Source: Pholiota molesta (Eukaryota > Basidiomycota > Agaricomycetes > Agaricales > Strophariaceae). From it: DNA of 64,000 nucleotides. The stretch covers positions 186,001-250,000 of the forward strand of contig JACGCK010000052.1 in the NCBI GenBank assembly GCA_014925825.1, written 5' to 3'. The notes under the pieces were generated by a model. The model did not search any database, was not told where the DNA came from, and saw only the letters and a program-made list of their open reading frames with translations. Positions 11,580 to 23,849 of the stretch are shown in pieces. The position numbers and the translations under genes were made by a program. Within the stretch, counting starts at the first letter, position 1. Every line of letters starts with the position of its first letter.

Positions 11580-12600
11580 TCACTGGTTAATCGCCTCCGC
11601 GTCATCCTGCTTGAGCTCAGCCCAACTCTTGCCTGGAAATCCAAAATAATCGGGCAACATGTTCCAAATCCGCTGCTGTGTTGCGCGATATGTTTCCTCC
11701 ATCGCGAGTGTGCATTTGTGACAGTAACCATCCGATTGTGTTGGGCCGTACCGTGGCCATACAATCTTGCTAAATGATGTCCTCCCAGTTATTCCTTCTG
11801 GTGTGCTTTTCGTACATTTCGTGGAACCGATGGGCCGATCATCGGGAATTCGAACCTTCTGGCACCTACCGCCTCCAGACAGACACCATAATTTCTGGGT
11901 ATCATCGATTTGAGTGGACTGGATGAGAAGATGATCTTGACTGCCGTCTAAAGTAAGGGTACAGAATAGGCGATAAAGAGCGCTCGGCAAGAATTGCGGT
12001 AGTCCGGCGCTTTTGGCGAGTGCAATGATCGAGAAGAGTCGTTCCCTCAGCTCGACGCTCTCGTCAGCTGAGCTGCAACGAGCCGTGAAATCATCAAGCT
12101 CAATCGGATTGAGGATTCGAGAATTTTAACGGCTTTCTTCTCGTAGTCCAGAACTGGTACTTGGTACCGAGGCGCAAGACGCCCGATATGCCTTTAAGTG
12201 CGGTATCCTCGTCGCCAGAGGCTATGGCAAGCTCGAGTTCGTGAAAATAGCTGATCAAAGAATTAGACTGACTAAAATCTGCTCTACGGAAAGCCGATTG
12301 AATGAATAACGTACTCTGGATTATAGATTGCTTCCAAGAGCATGGTTAAATCATGTGGGCTGTCCATCATTCGCACGAGAGGACACCCGTCGAACGTATG
12401 TTCACTATTAAAGGTCCATCCTGCTGTGGCATTGCTACCATGTCCCTGAAGATGGCGGAATGTTTACACAGAATGGTGCGGTGGACGCGATATCGGACGG
12501 TCGACGCTTGAATGACGAGCGATCCATCGTCAAACCAGAGATTGGGGTGCGGCTTGACATTGATCGAATGAACGATGGTCTCCATCTTCGATATCGGCAA
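11580..12600 (-). pseudogene. BTB/POZ domain protein, paralog 3 (frameshifted)
   Basis: Minus-strand blocks match the two intact BTB genes: KPHPNLWFDDGSLVIQ, YRVHRTILCKHSAIFRDMV, then in a new frame HTFDGCPLVRMMDSPHDL, an intron at the family position, GVLRLGTKYQFW, and finally FLPSALYRLF, DGSQDHLLIQS, WCLSGGGR and LLPDYFGFPGKSWAEL. The N-terminus is shortened and out of frame relative to MEGDH-type starts. Frame breaks occur near 12405 and twice near 12120-12150. It lies inverted relative to paralogs 1 and 2, between the complex I and potassium-channel relics. It is a duplicated and dead family member. Confidence 0.86.
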
Positions 12601-13016
12601 TACAATTGAAAGCGTCTGATACTATACTAGTAGACTATTGAAAACTTCACAAAGCTTTTCTCAGGATCACCCACCAAATCGCACCCACGCAAGGACCACG
12701 TACCGTTTAAGCGCCCATAGAACAATCCTAAGGCCCAGGCCTCAGGGAATGAACGATCTTATCTTATCTTATCTCAACAGTTTATGTCTATTGCGCGGTC
12801 CGATTCGGTACCTCCTATATATGGTCAATATATGGTTCGTCTCCGCCACAATGGCAAAGCTGAACGTTTGAATTTCCACAAGCTCGTATGCGATCCGGCA
12901 GTCCCACCAAATGTACGTGCTGATACATGATGGCGAACTTAAAATATACATAACTTGGATCTGTTATATAGCAAGTAGCGGGCACGAGCAGCCTCACTCA
13001 TTAACCAGGTACAGAC

Positions 13017-15715
13017 ATGAACGATCCTGGCCTCCAAGACGTCGTTCAAGATTCAGAAGCAGCGGTGAAGCAGAAGCTTGACCGGACGCGAAACGAACGT
13101 TTCAGATGCAAAGTCCTCGACTTCCCCCGACTATCAGCATCCAATTGGACAAGAGCCTCATCAGCAGCGTCAACATTCTAGACATCGCTATGAAAAGGAA
13201 TCTACGAGGGTCAAACTTCCGCTGAAGCAGAATCTCTTACCAACCAACGTATGTCCTCATACTTTCGCTCAAAGGATAGTCAATTCATTGCTTCCCAGTT
13301 ATTGGTGGTTTGCGTCGACCGTTTTCCCCCTTTTCGCTGGAACTTTTGGTCCCATAGCCAATTACTCTCAGTATGCGCTCTCGTCGAATCATGGCGTGTT
13401 CAAATAGCCGACGGACGTAGGATCTCAGATCCGCATTGGTGAGCTCAATCTGATATGTCTTTGGAGTCTTGTTATCTCTTACTGAATCGCCATGACCAGG
13501 CTACAGGACTGAACGCAACGTCGCTGTTCCTGGCTCTTGTTGCTAATTTGGTTCTCATGTTCAACTTTGCGCGTCGTATTCGCTATGCGTTGGCTCAGCC
13601 CATAACAATTGCCTTGTGGTATGTCAGAGTCCCAACGATTACATGTCTATTAACCTGTTCATCTCGACGGCAGGTACATTTCATCCATGCTCCTGCTCAT
13701 TTGCATCTGCCTTGTGAACACCATGGAACCCATCCCGACCCGAGTCCACAAATGCCATTCTCAATCATATTACTATGGAATCATATCTTGTGTTTTATAC
13801 TTTTCCATTGCTACTCTCCTGCTTCTTTCCTCGCTCGGTTCCGTGGTTTTCCACGCGTATCCTCCCTCCTTCGCGACTTTAACAGTATCTCAACGGACAC
13901 TGATGCTTCAAACTACGTCATTCTCCCTGTATCTCGCTCTTGGTGCTGGTGTTTTCGCAGAGATCGAAGACTGGGCTTACACGGACGGCATTTACTGGGC
14001 TGATTATACCCTTTTAACCATTGGTTTGGGGAGCGACTTCCCGTTGACGACGGTTCTGGCGCGGATGCTTCTCATCCCATACGCTGCTGTCGGTATCATG
14101 CTTATCGGTCTGGTCATAAGCAGCGTTCGCGGATTGGTTCTAGAGCGCGCGAAAGAAAAGGTGATCCGTCGACATTTGGAAAAAGAGCGGAAGAAATGGT
14201 CGGACAATATCAACGAACGGCACCGAGCAGCTTCACGAATAGCTAATGGATCAACTCAGGATTCTACCATTTCCTCGGCGAGCCCATGGCGAAAGTGGAA
14301 GGAACGACACCTGATGCGCTTGCCTCGTCAACTGAGCAAACACGCTGAGGTACCGCTGAAACATGACGATCAGAAGGAAGCGTGGCACCGTGTGGAATTC
14401 GAGCTCATGCGTTTTATTCAGACCCGTTCAGAGAGCAGAGAGGCATACGAGGCTCTCTGGGTATCCTTTCCCGTAATATTGATCGTTTGGATTGGGGGAA
14501 CTTTGATCTTCTGGTCATGCGAACATGTACGTATACACATCTCTACGTATGTCTGTACTGAGATGTCTTTTTTTAACAAGAAACAGCCTCAGGGATGGTC
14601 GTTTACTGATGCCTTTTCTTTCTCGTATACGTCGCTGTTGACCATTGGGTACGGCGACTTCTTCCTTCCTCTTCCGCTGGGAAGCCATTCTTCGTCGTGT
14701 GGAGCTTGATATCTGTTCCGGCGATGACGGTTTTCATTTCCAACCTGGGGGACACCGCAGTCAAGTGGCTAGAAGAAGTCACGGTCTGGGTCAGCAAGTG
14801 GACGATACTTCCCGAAAAAGACTCGGATCAGATCGATTCCAAGCAGGCCGAGCTACAAACGCGAGAAATGTCAAATCGGATATCTGAAAAGAATGTAAAC
14901 GCGCACGAACATCGTAACGTCGGAGACCAGACCCAAGCTTCTCTGAGGTCGAATACACCCGACAGTCGGCCACGTAGGCGTCAATCGAAATCCGAGCCTC
15001 ATGACAGTGCGACCACTCGTCCAAACCCCGTGTGAGTGGAGTTCTTGAACATGACATAGAGCATTTCGGCAACAAAATCGATGATTTCGAGAAATCAGAA
15101 GGTAGAGAAGGAAGCCTTGCCGGTCGATTAGCGAGAGAGATTTCCCATTTGGCAAAGGACCTGCGCCATAAACCACCAAAAAAGTATACCTGGGACCAAT
15201 GGTCAGTTTGGCTTAGGATGCTCGGCGAGAGGGACGCCGAGAATTTTCTGCCACCAACTTCACGCCGAACAGCGCTGCGTTCAACGCCTGGAGGACTCCT
15301 GTACAGATTCTGACTCCGGCAAGCTTTGCAGACTTCCCAAATTCTGCGTCTACTGTCCCCAAGGCAGCGCCTGCTCCCAAGGTCCCCTGCCAGCGCCTCA
15401 TAAGACCGATAGAAGCGTCCAAAACGTTAGCCTTGAACATCTCAACATAAATTTGCCTCGTGCATCAGGCATAATGACGTGGGGAGACAGAACCAAAGCA
15501 AAAGTGACTTTCACTCTACTGCCCAGACTGAAGAGGTCGAATGGCGCTGGACATGGCTTGGCGACCAAGGGCCATTATTTAGCCCTCTCACGGAGACAGA
15601 GTGGATTCTCGAGAAGTTATGTTTTCGGTTGGAAGAGGTGCTCGAAGACGAGATCAGGGAAGCACATGCGTCGCCAATGAGCGGCAATCGGATGCCTTTC
15701 GTTCACGACCAATGA
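13017..15715 (+). pseudogene. TOK1: TOK1-type two-pore potassium channel, frameshifted
   Basis: The order of segments matches fungal outward-rectifier channels with eight transmembrane helices and two pore loops: a hydrophilic N-terminus, WWFASTVFPLFAGTFGPIAN, VCALVESWR, LFLALVANLVLMFNFARRIR, pore 1 TLLTIGLGSDFP, a long charged linker, FPVILIVWIGGTLIFWSCEH, pore 2 SLLTIGYGDFF, and VVWSLISVPAMTVFISNLGD. The C-terminus ends with WTWLGDQGPLFSPLTETEWI. Introns with normal GT-AG ends lie near 13240-13290, 13481-13499, 13620-13672 and 14527-14586. The frame breaks without introns in the N-terminus (about 13080-13170), near 13372, near 14662 directly after pore 2, and in the C-tail near 15030 and 15290. 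The protein would have been a plasma-membrane K+ efflux channel. Both selectivity filters are still readable, so the decay is recent. Confidence 0.85.
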
Positions 15716-17529
15716 TACATGTAATTGTTATACCCTGGTCCTTATCTACCATAATATACATACAACCATAATTGGGCCGATTGGAATCATTTCCAAGACC
15801 CAAACATAAGTGCTGCTTCGGGTGCGCGGAGTTGCAAAATACTTGTGTCAACCGGCAACAAGCGCTTAAGCGCCCAGACGCTCCGAGATTATGGCAACAA
15901 CGGGGGCCTGAACTAGTCCGAGTCTAGATGGTGAAGCTAGTATGCGCCAAAGTTGACCTCCAATGCCATTATCCTAATAATTACCTGATGTACACAGGCT
16001 GATGTTACTCACTTGGTTATTGGCTGGATTCAGAATCATGCACAATCTTTCTGACAAGGAGAAATCAATGCTGAAGTACAAGTGACGATGTAATCGACTG
16101 AAGGTCTGAGTTTTCGGTATGGGCTAACAGGAAAACTATCCGCCGCCTGTTTGGAATACATGTAAATTGTACTGAACAAATGTTTGATTGCCCAGAATTG
16201 TTGGATAAGAGACAGAACCAAAGACTCCGGGGTCTGGGTGTATGTTTAATTACTTACACATAAAAGGCCAACATTGCCGAGGTTGGAGGTTCAATTAGCT
16301 GATAAATAAATCTATGTCATACTGAGCTGCTGAATCTACATCAGTGTCTTTTAAATTCGGTACGGTAGCAGCCTGAGATTTTTAGCGCCTAGTTGTTTGA
16401 GGGGACTGACCGTCAGGGTTTTTATCACAGGTGTTGCCGAACAAGTGTTTTATGTTTACGTCGGTCTTGACGCTGTTGGTGCAGATAAAGATATGCTAGA
16501 CAAGTAGAATGAATCATATGAAATTTGAGTACTTGAGTAGTCAACTTTAGATCTCTGCCACGAGAGGTACCCGCCATACCATATATGTATCTCAAGTCTC
16601 GAGCGTATCTCGCAGATGCTGGAAACCCAGTTTAATGCTACTCGCCATTGGAAGTCATGGCTTTATAAAGAAGTGAGGTCGTGCCCAGTTCCTTCTGTTT
16701 ATTGATACCGAAGTCATGAGAGATCACACATGTACTTTGGAAGCAATTCATGAGCAATTCCGCAAAACCTATTTAAAACTCGGTGGCAATAACCACAATG
16801 TCGTAGGAAGCCTTACGGAGGTAACATACGCGCCGACCGGCCCTTTCTCACTGCGCACGCAGATACGCGACTATTGTGACGCATGGAAAGGAGAGACAAC
16901 GAGGAAGAAGAGCTATATACGTATCGATATGTTAAAACCTACAAAAATCACAAATCACAATTTCGAACATGATAGGACATGAAAACTACCCTTTGAATTC
17001 GACAGTTGCCGAGTCATGTAACGGACTGGGGCCTAAAACACCATAACGTATACATAAAGGTACGCACCGTATGCAATAGACTGGGCGGGAGTCAAGTGAT
17101 TGAGACTACACCTGCCAAATGCTTAACGCAAGACCCATGAACGCAGACGACGCATGACAAATCTGTCGTAAGTGCCGGACCAAGAATATAGAATGGAATG
17201 AGAATTTATGGCTACAAAAGATAAAGCAATTCGAATCTATGGTACAAACAGACGCAAGGTAAATTTAGGCTACAGAGGGTCGTGGCTGAAATGACGAGTC
17301 ATATACGGGGAATGGTAAACGGGGCAAGGAAGATTCAGATGTTGTGTTGAAATGGGGTAGTTCGTGAGGTATGGCATATGGGTGTCAAGGAAATTAAAAG
17401 GCGCAGGACAAAAACGCGTGTCGACGCGATGGAGAGAGTGTGAGTAAATGATCAGAGATCGGATCGGCCAAGAGGTGTGGCGAACGGAATAGAACGAGAC
17501 AGTGGCGCGACATGCAGGCATGAGAGTGG
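15716..17529. other. Intergenic, nothing recognised
   Basis: About 1.8 kb with only short frames. One 88-codon frame at 16716-16982 (+) has no recognisable motif or family and is not called. A TTAAGCGCCCA motif, found repeatedly in this window, is at 15866-15876. Confidence 0.45.
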
Positions 17530-18734
17530 CTATCTCTCCCTCCATAAAAGGTCTGTGCTTATCTCTGGGTCGACCCGGCAGATGCCATCGACAGCCGTGA
17601 CTACAGTCCTGTCGAAGTTTTGAACAAAGATGATGCGAAGCACTGAAGGGCTGTAGAGGCGGAGCTCTCCCGCAAGTGCCCTTAATGCCGCAGGAGACGA
17701 CGGCGGTGGGTCCCATTCAGTGACTTCAAATTCGACGGATTGAATTTTGGGAAAACGCATGAGTAGGCCATAGAACTGGAGACGCTAGAGGTAATGAAAT
17801 CACTTGGAGCTCTCGCGGCAATGAATCGAAGAGAACGCACCTCGCGGCCATCGATTGGAAGAACTAATGTTCCAAGATGCTTTAATTCCGCAATCAAAGA
17901 CCTCGTATTCGCGATAGATGCAAGGAGCTCCGCTGAGAATGAGTCCGTGTAGAGGGAGTCGCCGATGTCCAAAGACCTCAAAGGCCGCGTCGACTGCACG
18001 ACCTTTGATAAGAGGGCATACATCTCTTCACGCTTAGGGCCCAGCTCATCATGAGAGAAGCAGGTCTTGAGATGAGTGACTGGTCGGCCGGGAACTACAG
18101 CCATTGCGGCTTCAGAGAACGTACAATCTAGAATGGATAGTTTGGGTATAGCATGAGCAGCGAGAGTCAAAGAAAGCGACAATGGCTCGGTGGGTGGTGG
18201 GGTATCAGCGTGTTCCTCGTCTCTATAATCGGCGATGAACAAATCCTCAAGCTCCGTTTGTCGACCAAGAAACGCGACAAGATGGTGATCCCAATCAAAT
18301 TCGCAATGGAATTTTCGAAGTTGAAATGTGACCTTGTTGAAAACCCAGGCAAGGGACTTCGCGTTGGTATTGGTGTGGACGTTAAGGTATCGAAGGCATG
18401 TCGTTTTTTCAAGGGCTTGAGCCACAGCCTGCCAATTCATCTCGGTCGGCTCAGATGGCTCATATTGATCGTCTTCGTCTTCGCTGTCGCTCGAAAGATC
18501 GTCCTCGGCAGGGGAAATTGTAAGCGCGTCGACGTGTTTGGCCAGCCGCAATGAATTGGAGAGAGTGTTGCAAAGAATGGCCGTTTCTTCGTCATTCCGC
18601 ATAAAAAGCGTATTGTAGAGAGCACGCTCAGCGACATAACGAAACCCTTTGGACACACCACATAGGGTTGCAATATCGGCACGACTTCCGACATTTTTGA
18701 CAATGTTTCGGTAAGCCTCCAAAGTCAAGTCCAT
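17530..18734 (-). CDS. F-box-like protein (intact)
   Basis: Exons 18734-17841 and 17784-17530, joined by a 56-base GTGCGT...TCTAG intron, encode 382 residues in one frame. The N-terminus (LTLEAYRNIVKNVGSRADIA, TLCGVSKGFRYVAERALYNT) has the pattern of the F-box-like segment that opens many Agaricomycete LRR-type proteins: a Leu/Pro-poor helix, then L-C-V-S-K and R-x-A-x-R-x-LY. The remainder is leucine-patterned (LRYLNVHTNT, LSILDCTFSEAAMAV, LRSLDIGDSLY, LKHLGTLVLP), fitting degenerate leucine-rich repeats. An acidic patch (SSDSEDEDDQYEPSEP) lies near residue 100. Such proteins are expected to recruit substrates to SCF ubiquitin ligases; that is family inference and no substrate is known. The start is the first ATG of the open frame. 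Confidence 0.78.
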
Positions 18735-20778
18735 ACAAAGTGGAGCATAACCTGCAGTATATTACCCATCAGCCACCAGCGAGGGGTAGGTTTCCCAAAA
18801 CATATATATCAACGTACCAACTCCCACTGGGGAGCGCAACGAGGACGCGGGTGTCTCAGCCACCTACGCGATGGGAGCGCTTTTCGTTGACTGAAGGAGA
18901 GTGGGCTCGGGTATGGAGAGCAATAGATGTTCGTGGAGTTGAGGGACAAATGAGCCTCGCGCGTTTTCAGGGAGACGGCGCTTTTATACCGCCGCGCCCA
19001 CCTATGACGAAAAGAGGAGAAACAAGCAGTGGAGAAAGAGGAACGATATAAGAAATCGTAAAAGACAAATAGACTGTCGCTTCCGAAGGGTACATATATT
19101 TATATCCACTCTCGACTGATCAGTGATCATCGTGGAAAACCGAGCCCGGCGGGGGCTTTTCGGAATCAGTGGGAGATCTCCGGATTGATCACGAACGATC
19201 CCAAGTTCCCAAGGCAAGACTTACATAGTTAGATCTTCAGTTTTCCATCCTCTGCCTACCAGGAAAAAGGAGTCTCGTCGCAAATAACAGTAAGAATTAT
19301 CCACGTTTATCGAAGAATCGGTGGGACCTTTTCCACGTGGATGCCATGCGAATTTCGGAAGAGGTAGCGGTCATTCCGGCGAGCGTTGTTGCTTTCGGCA
19401 ACGGGACAGGACCTGGTGAGCAATAATCCATCATGCCGAAATCCAGTGCACTAGCCATCCCGACCATCACATACACACAATACTACTCTCCCTGTATCAC
19501 GAATACGTTATGAAAATTGCCCGGGGTGTAGATGATGGTCTGCTCAATGTAACGGTGGTGAATGTCTTTACTGTGGATATCTGTCGTGAGATACCTTGGG
19601 CATACCGGCGATACGAAAGGCGCCAGCATCATATTGGGACCAAGGGCTCCGAGGTCCGTCTCTTCAAAGAAGAATTAACGACGGATGATCGAAGTTATGG
19701 CTCTATCAAAAATCAGGAGGAGCGACAGCCCTGTGAAGCTTTGTGCAGGTTCAGAAAGATATTATGCATACCTTTCATATTGACATATTCAAATATTCGT
19801 CAGAATTTCATATCGACATCGAAAGGCGACAACCCACTCACGATATATGTTAGCTGTGAAGTAGATGACAAATGGCCTCAACCATCTCGTCTCCGACTGT
19901 CCGCAAAAAAATAAAATAAGCTTTAATAACACCGTATCCGAGATTACTCCTTACCTTCGCAGGCTTTCCAACACAGAGAAGGTAACCTGGGTATAGTTTG
20001 CCTGTTTGTCCGTTTTATTTGGGCCGAGTCGAGGATTCATTCAAGAAGACTCGGCTACTGCGCTGTGCACTGAAATATACATCCAGGCTTGAGAGAATTA
20101 TTGAGCAGCAGGCCGAACATCTAGATTGCCATCACTGGCGTCAATGCTTGACTTGAAAGAAAAGATGACGGCTGAAAAGAAATAAGCGGAGAGTATCCAA
20201 GGAGTTTCAAAGGTTAAAACCAATAGAGGAGCTTCTTGACAGGTCTGACGTTCAAGGAACATAGATGATGTAGGTTAAATTAATAAACTACCCATTTGGC
20301 TGCTACATGGGTGTAAACAAGTTCGTCTCACCAAGACAGGCAACAGGTCAGTTATCTGATTCTGCGGGCGGCAGACCTTCGGTCAATGTTTCTATTGTCT
20401 GGATCGCCGTGAGCAACAGCGGCGCTGCGGCGCTGCAGTCAAGAGAAAAAATTCAACTGCCGATGTTGTCATTGAGAAGTGTGAATATGGGGCCCATGGG
20501 AGCGTATGTGGATTTGTATCGGGATTTTAGCGGACCATTGGGTATCCGACACCCTTGCTCCGACTCAGCGAACAAAGTTTTAATCAGAGCGATCTGAAAA
20601 AAGTTGCCTCTGTGGGACATAGAATGGAGCTGGGAGATGGATTCTCCATTTCGGATCCTAAGAACAGTATAACTTTAGAGCTGATGACCTCAAAAGGTCT
20701 AAACGGGCCTTTGATTCAGAAATATGTTATTCGAGGATTCGCGGAGAATGGCTGGACTAACTTCAGACAGAATAGATC
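18735..20778. other. Intergenic, one unassigned frame
   Basis: Two kilobases between two minus-strand genes. A 134-codon frame on the + strand at 19510-19914 has an ATG and ordinary composition but no recognisable domain, signal or splice partner, so it is noted but not called as a gene. A second + frame at 20307-20597 is equally featureless. Confidence 0.4.
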
Positions 20779-21469
20779 TTATTCAAGCTTTTCCAACTCT
20801 TCTAATCGGGATAGAACCACGTCTTTACTCGTCTCTTCGATTTCACCGGCGAGGAATATCTCGTCAAGGATAGCGTAGACCTATGTGTAAGATGAGAAAC
20901 AGCCACAGAGACATCATCGGAACATTGCTTCTTACCTTGTAGAAGTTGAAAACAAGGTCCAGTTCGCACACATTATCGAAAAAAGTGTCTTAAGGGGATA
21001 TCTTAGCGAAGCAGAAGTCAAGTTGCTGGGAGAACGTACCTAGTATTTCAACGAATAGATGTATCGCCTCCAAATAGGCCAATTCGTTGTCATTCGCGTC
21101 TACACACAAGCAGAAAAATAGACCTGCATATCTGCGATATACCACCTTGTAATTGCGGAACTAACGCGTGCCCCTCATGAGTTCGTATCTTCCATATTTT
21201 GTTGGTGCGCCATACCTCGACAAAGTTTGATTGGTATTTCTGGTCTCGGGGTGCAACTAGTCGATGTACCTCCCCACGAAGCCTCACCTGAATATCAATC
21301 AGTAAAAAGAGCCTCGAAAATGATAGAATCTTACCTTCTCATCGTCGTCATAAGGAACATACCACTTGGACAGTCTCGTCTTTCCTTGGCGGTTCTATGG
21401 AGGAAATGTTAAAGAACGACATTTCATAAAGCACAATCAACGTACCTGCACAAGTATAAACCGAATCAT
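20779..21469 (-). CDS. APS2: AP-2 clathrin adaptor sigma subunit (intact)
   Basis: Six exons (21469-21446, 21394-21335, 21287-21216, 21160-21040, 20988-20936, 20880-20779) splice in perfect frame to 143 residues, the usual length of sigma-2 adaptin. The protein starts [20 protein letters not shown] and continues [79 protein letters not shown] and a C-terminal [11 protein letters not shown]. This is the longin-fold small subunit that stabilises the AP-2 heterotetramer and binds acidic dileucine sorting signals during clathrin endocytosis at the plasma membrane. The exons are 24-121 bases and the five introns 46-59 bases. The first coding exon is only eight codons. This gene is a useful quality control: six exons without one indel lie between heavily frameshifted neighbours. 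Confidence 0.97.
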
Positions 21470-22626
21470 AGGTGGGACATATGGTAAGGAGTTGCCGCAG
21501 CTCCTGTTCGTTGCTGACAACGCCGACGCCAGTGTTTGGCAAATGCGTCCTCGCCAAATTGTGGGCAAATGCGATAAGATCTAGATTAGATTAGATTATA
21601 TCAGATTGAGATTAGACAGAGCGTCTTGAGGTTGGCTTTCCCTCCAAGGCATCCCTCTTATCTCAGCCGACTTTTCCTAAATTTTCATCATAGTTTGCAC
21701 TTCCTGCGCGTGAGTCATAATAGCGCTTTGAAGATCTTTGGGAGGTTTTATTTGGATCGGATTCCTTGGTGACCTCAGCTGACGACAACTGACTACAAGC
21801 TATATTTAAGTAATACGGGCTCTCGGGACTGACTACCCAGGGAAATCATCAAAAAATCATCACTGGCTCCCACTAAAGCATAAAATATTGCCTCCGTCGT
21901 GGCGACCTGGAAACGTCTATTTACTATGGCACATACGGTACCACAGAACACCACAGAAGCCGCAGGTACACAGATAAGTTGATCCGTGTGCCACGCGAGC
22001 CGCACGCGAAAGGCACGCGCTCGCAAGTTGTCGCAACCAGTAATCTCTCTAAATTGCCTGAACAACAGGATCACCAGGGCCAGATTGCGCAGCGTAGCTA
22101 GTATATCTAAGATCAAACTTCAAGGATTAGAGAAGGGAGATCAAGCAACTCTGAAAAGCGCAGCATACGTCTTCCGGCGATACTCCGAGCGACATGGGGA
22201 AGTTTATGGCCATTGGCATAGTGAGTGTCATATGCATGAATTGTCTTGTATATTCCGCGGACGGCTCGTGTTGCTGAGAGTAAAGAACAGGAATCAGTAT
22301 AAATTATGAACATAGTTTGGAGCGGACTCGATACCAGAAGCCAGGTTAGGGAAGGCCACTGCACATGGTATACACAGAGAAAATTAGATTTATTTAACAT
22401 CCCAATGACGCCCTTCCCAGCCGTGGTAATCCATTATTCTTTCGACCAATGTCAGATATAAGAAAAATAGATCACCATGAATGTTTCTGACACTAGATCG
22501 ATCATCACATATATTCATATACTGGTTGGGTGCTTCACCGGGTGCGATCCTCGTAGAAAAAGGTTTAAGTTTAAGATACATGTGCTTGATTTTTCAGAAG
22601 TGTATAAGATCGTGATACAAAAGATT
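21470..22626. other. Intergenic, upstream of AP-2 sigma
   Basis: About 1.15 kb without recognisable genes. It includes a GATTAGATTAGATT-like run near 21580-21600 and holds the promoter of the minus-strand AP-2 sigma gene, but no specific element can be defined. Confidence 0.4.
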
Positions 22627-23736
22627 TCAGTGATTCATCGCCTCCGCGTCGTTCTGTCTGAGCTCATCCCAACTTTTTCCCTGAAATCCAAAATAATCTG
22701 GCAACAAGTTCCACGCCATTAGCTGCGCTTCGATATAGAAATTCAACGCCAGCCATCCGCATTTGCCACGATGGCGTCTTGCGGATTTTCCCACTGAATT
22801 ATTTAAGTTGAATAGTGTTCTTCCGTTTCTCGGCTGCACAGGAGGAAAATGTGATGCGTCCATGGTGTGATCCTCCATGCATTTAGTGTCTGACAAGTCT
22901 GCTTCGCTAGTAGCGATTTGTGAAATCCGAGTACGGCCGGACAGACACCAGACTTTGTGAATAACGTCAATTTTGGATGAATTGATAAGCAAATAATCTT
23001 GGCTGCCGTCAGGAGCCAGGAGACAACCAATCCGATAAAGAGCACTTGGCAAGAACTGCGATAGTCCACAACTTTTGGAAAGCGCGATAATTGAAAAGAG
23101 TCCATCCATTTGTTCATGATCTCGTTTCTGCTAACGACTCGATGGGTGAGCTGCAACGGCTCTGAAATTCATCGAGCGTTGTCGGATTGAGCATTTCGAG
23201 CACTTGGATGGCTTTTTTGCGCAAAATCCAGAATTCGTACTTGATGCTGAGGCGCAAGACGCCCGATACACTTCGAAGTGCGAAGTCCTCGTTACCTGAG
23301 CCTATCGCGAGCTCGAGTTCTTGAAAATAGCTGATCAATTCAAACCAGATCAATAACGATTCGCTCTTGTGAAAGAATGGGCTGAGCGTACTCTAGGTTG
23401 TAGAGTGCTTCCAAGAGGGCGCTTAAATCATCTGCACTATCCTCCAATTTCACGAGAGGGACATCCGTCGAAGGTGTTTTCATTGTCCAAAACTCTACCA
23501 GGCTGTGGGAGGGCCATCATGTCTCGGAATATGGCAGAGTGTTGACAGACAATGGTGCGATGGATGCGGTAACGGGTGGAAGAGGCCTGAATGACAAGCG
23601 ACCCATCTTCAAACCAAAGTTTGGGGTGTGGCTTGCTTTCGACGATATCGATCAAGCGACGATGGTCATCTAATTGTCCATCTTCGGAGGGAGAAGGTGA
23701 AATGACAAACCTGGCTAGTGAGTGATCTCCTGGCAT
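22627..23736 (-). pseudogene. BTB/POZ domain protein, paralog 4 (frameshifted)
   Basis: The copy starts with MPGDHSLARF at 23736, in the position of MEGDH in the intact paralogs (the frame is open upstream to 23835). It shows LWFEDGSLVIQ, YRIHRTIVCQHSAIFRDMM and FDGCP, then shifts frame near 23460 where an extra C precedes LVKLED. After the family intron come YFQELELAIGSGNEDFAL, LRLSIKYEFWILRKKAIQVL, then a second break near 23120 before MDGLFSIIALSKSCGLSQF, and a third near 22760-22800 where NGRTLF passes to an unrelated frame before LLPDYFGFQGKSWDEL. Three small indels in an otherwise complete 1.1-kb gene indicate a young pseudogene. Its 5' side carries TTAAGCGCCCGTAG at 23836-23849, similar to the site upstream of paralog 3. 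Confidence 0.86.
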
Positions 23737-23849
23737 GTCAAGATCGATAAGAATGTTGAAGGACTTGCTGAAATGAACGCCCGGTTGAAAGGCTTGTGAA
23801 GAACCTTCCACCGGATTGCATGGCCCGTGCGCCATTTAAGCGCCCGTAG

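Noticed and set aside
19510..19914. 134-codon + frame as a gene
   Set aside because: It has an ATG and ordinary composition but no family, no splice partner and no neighbour logic.
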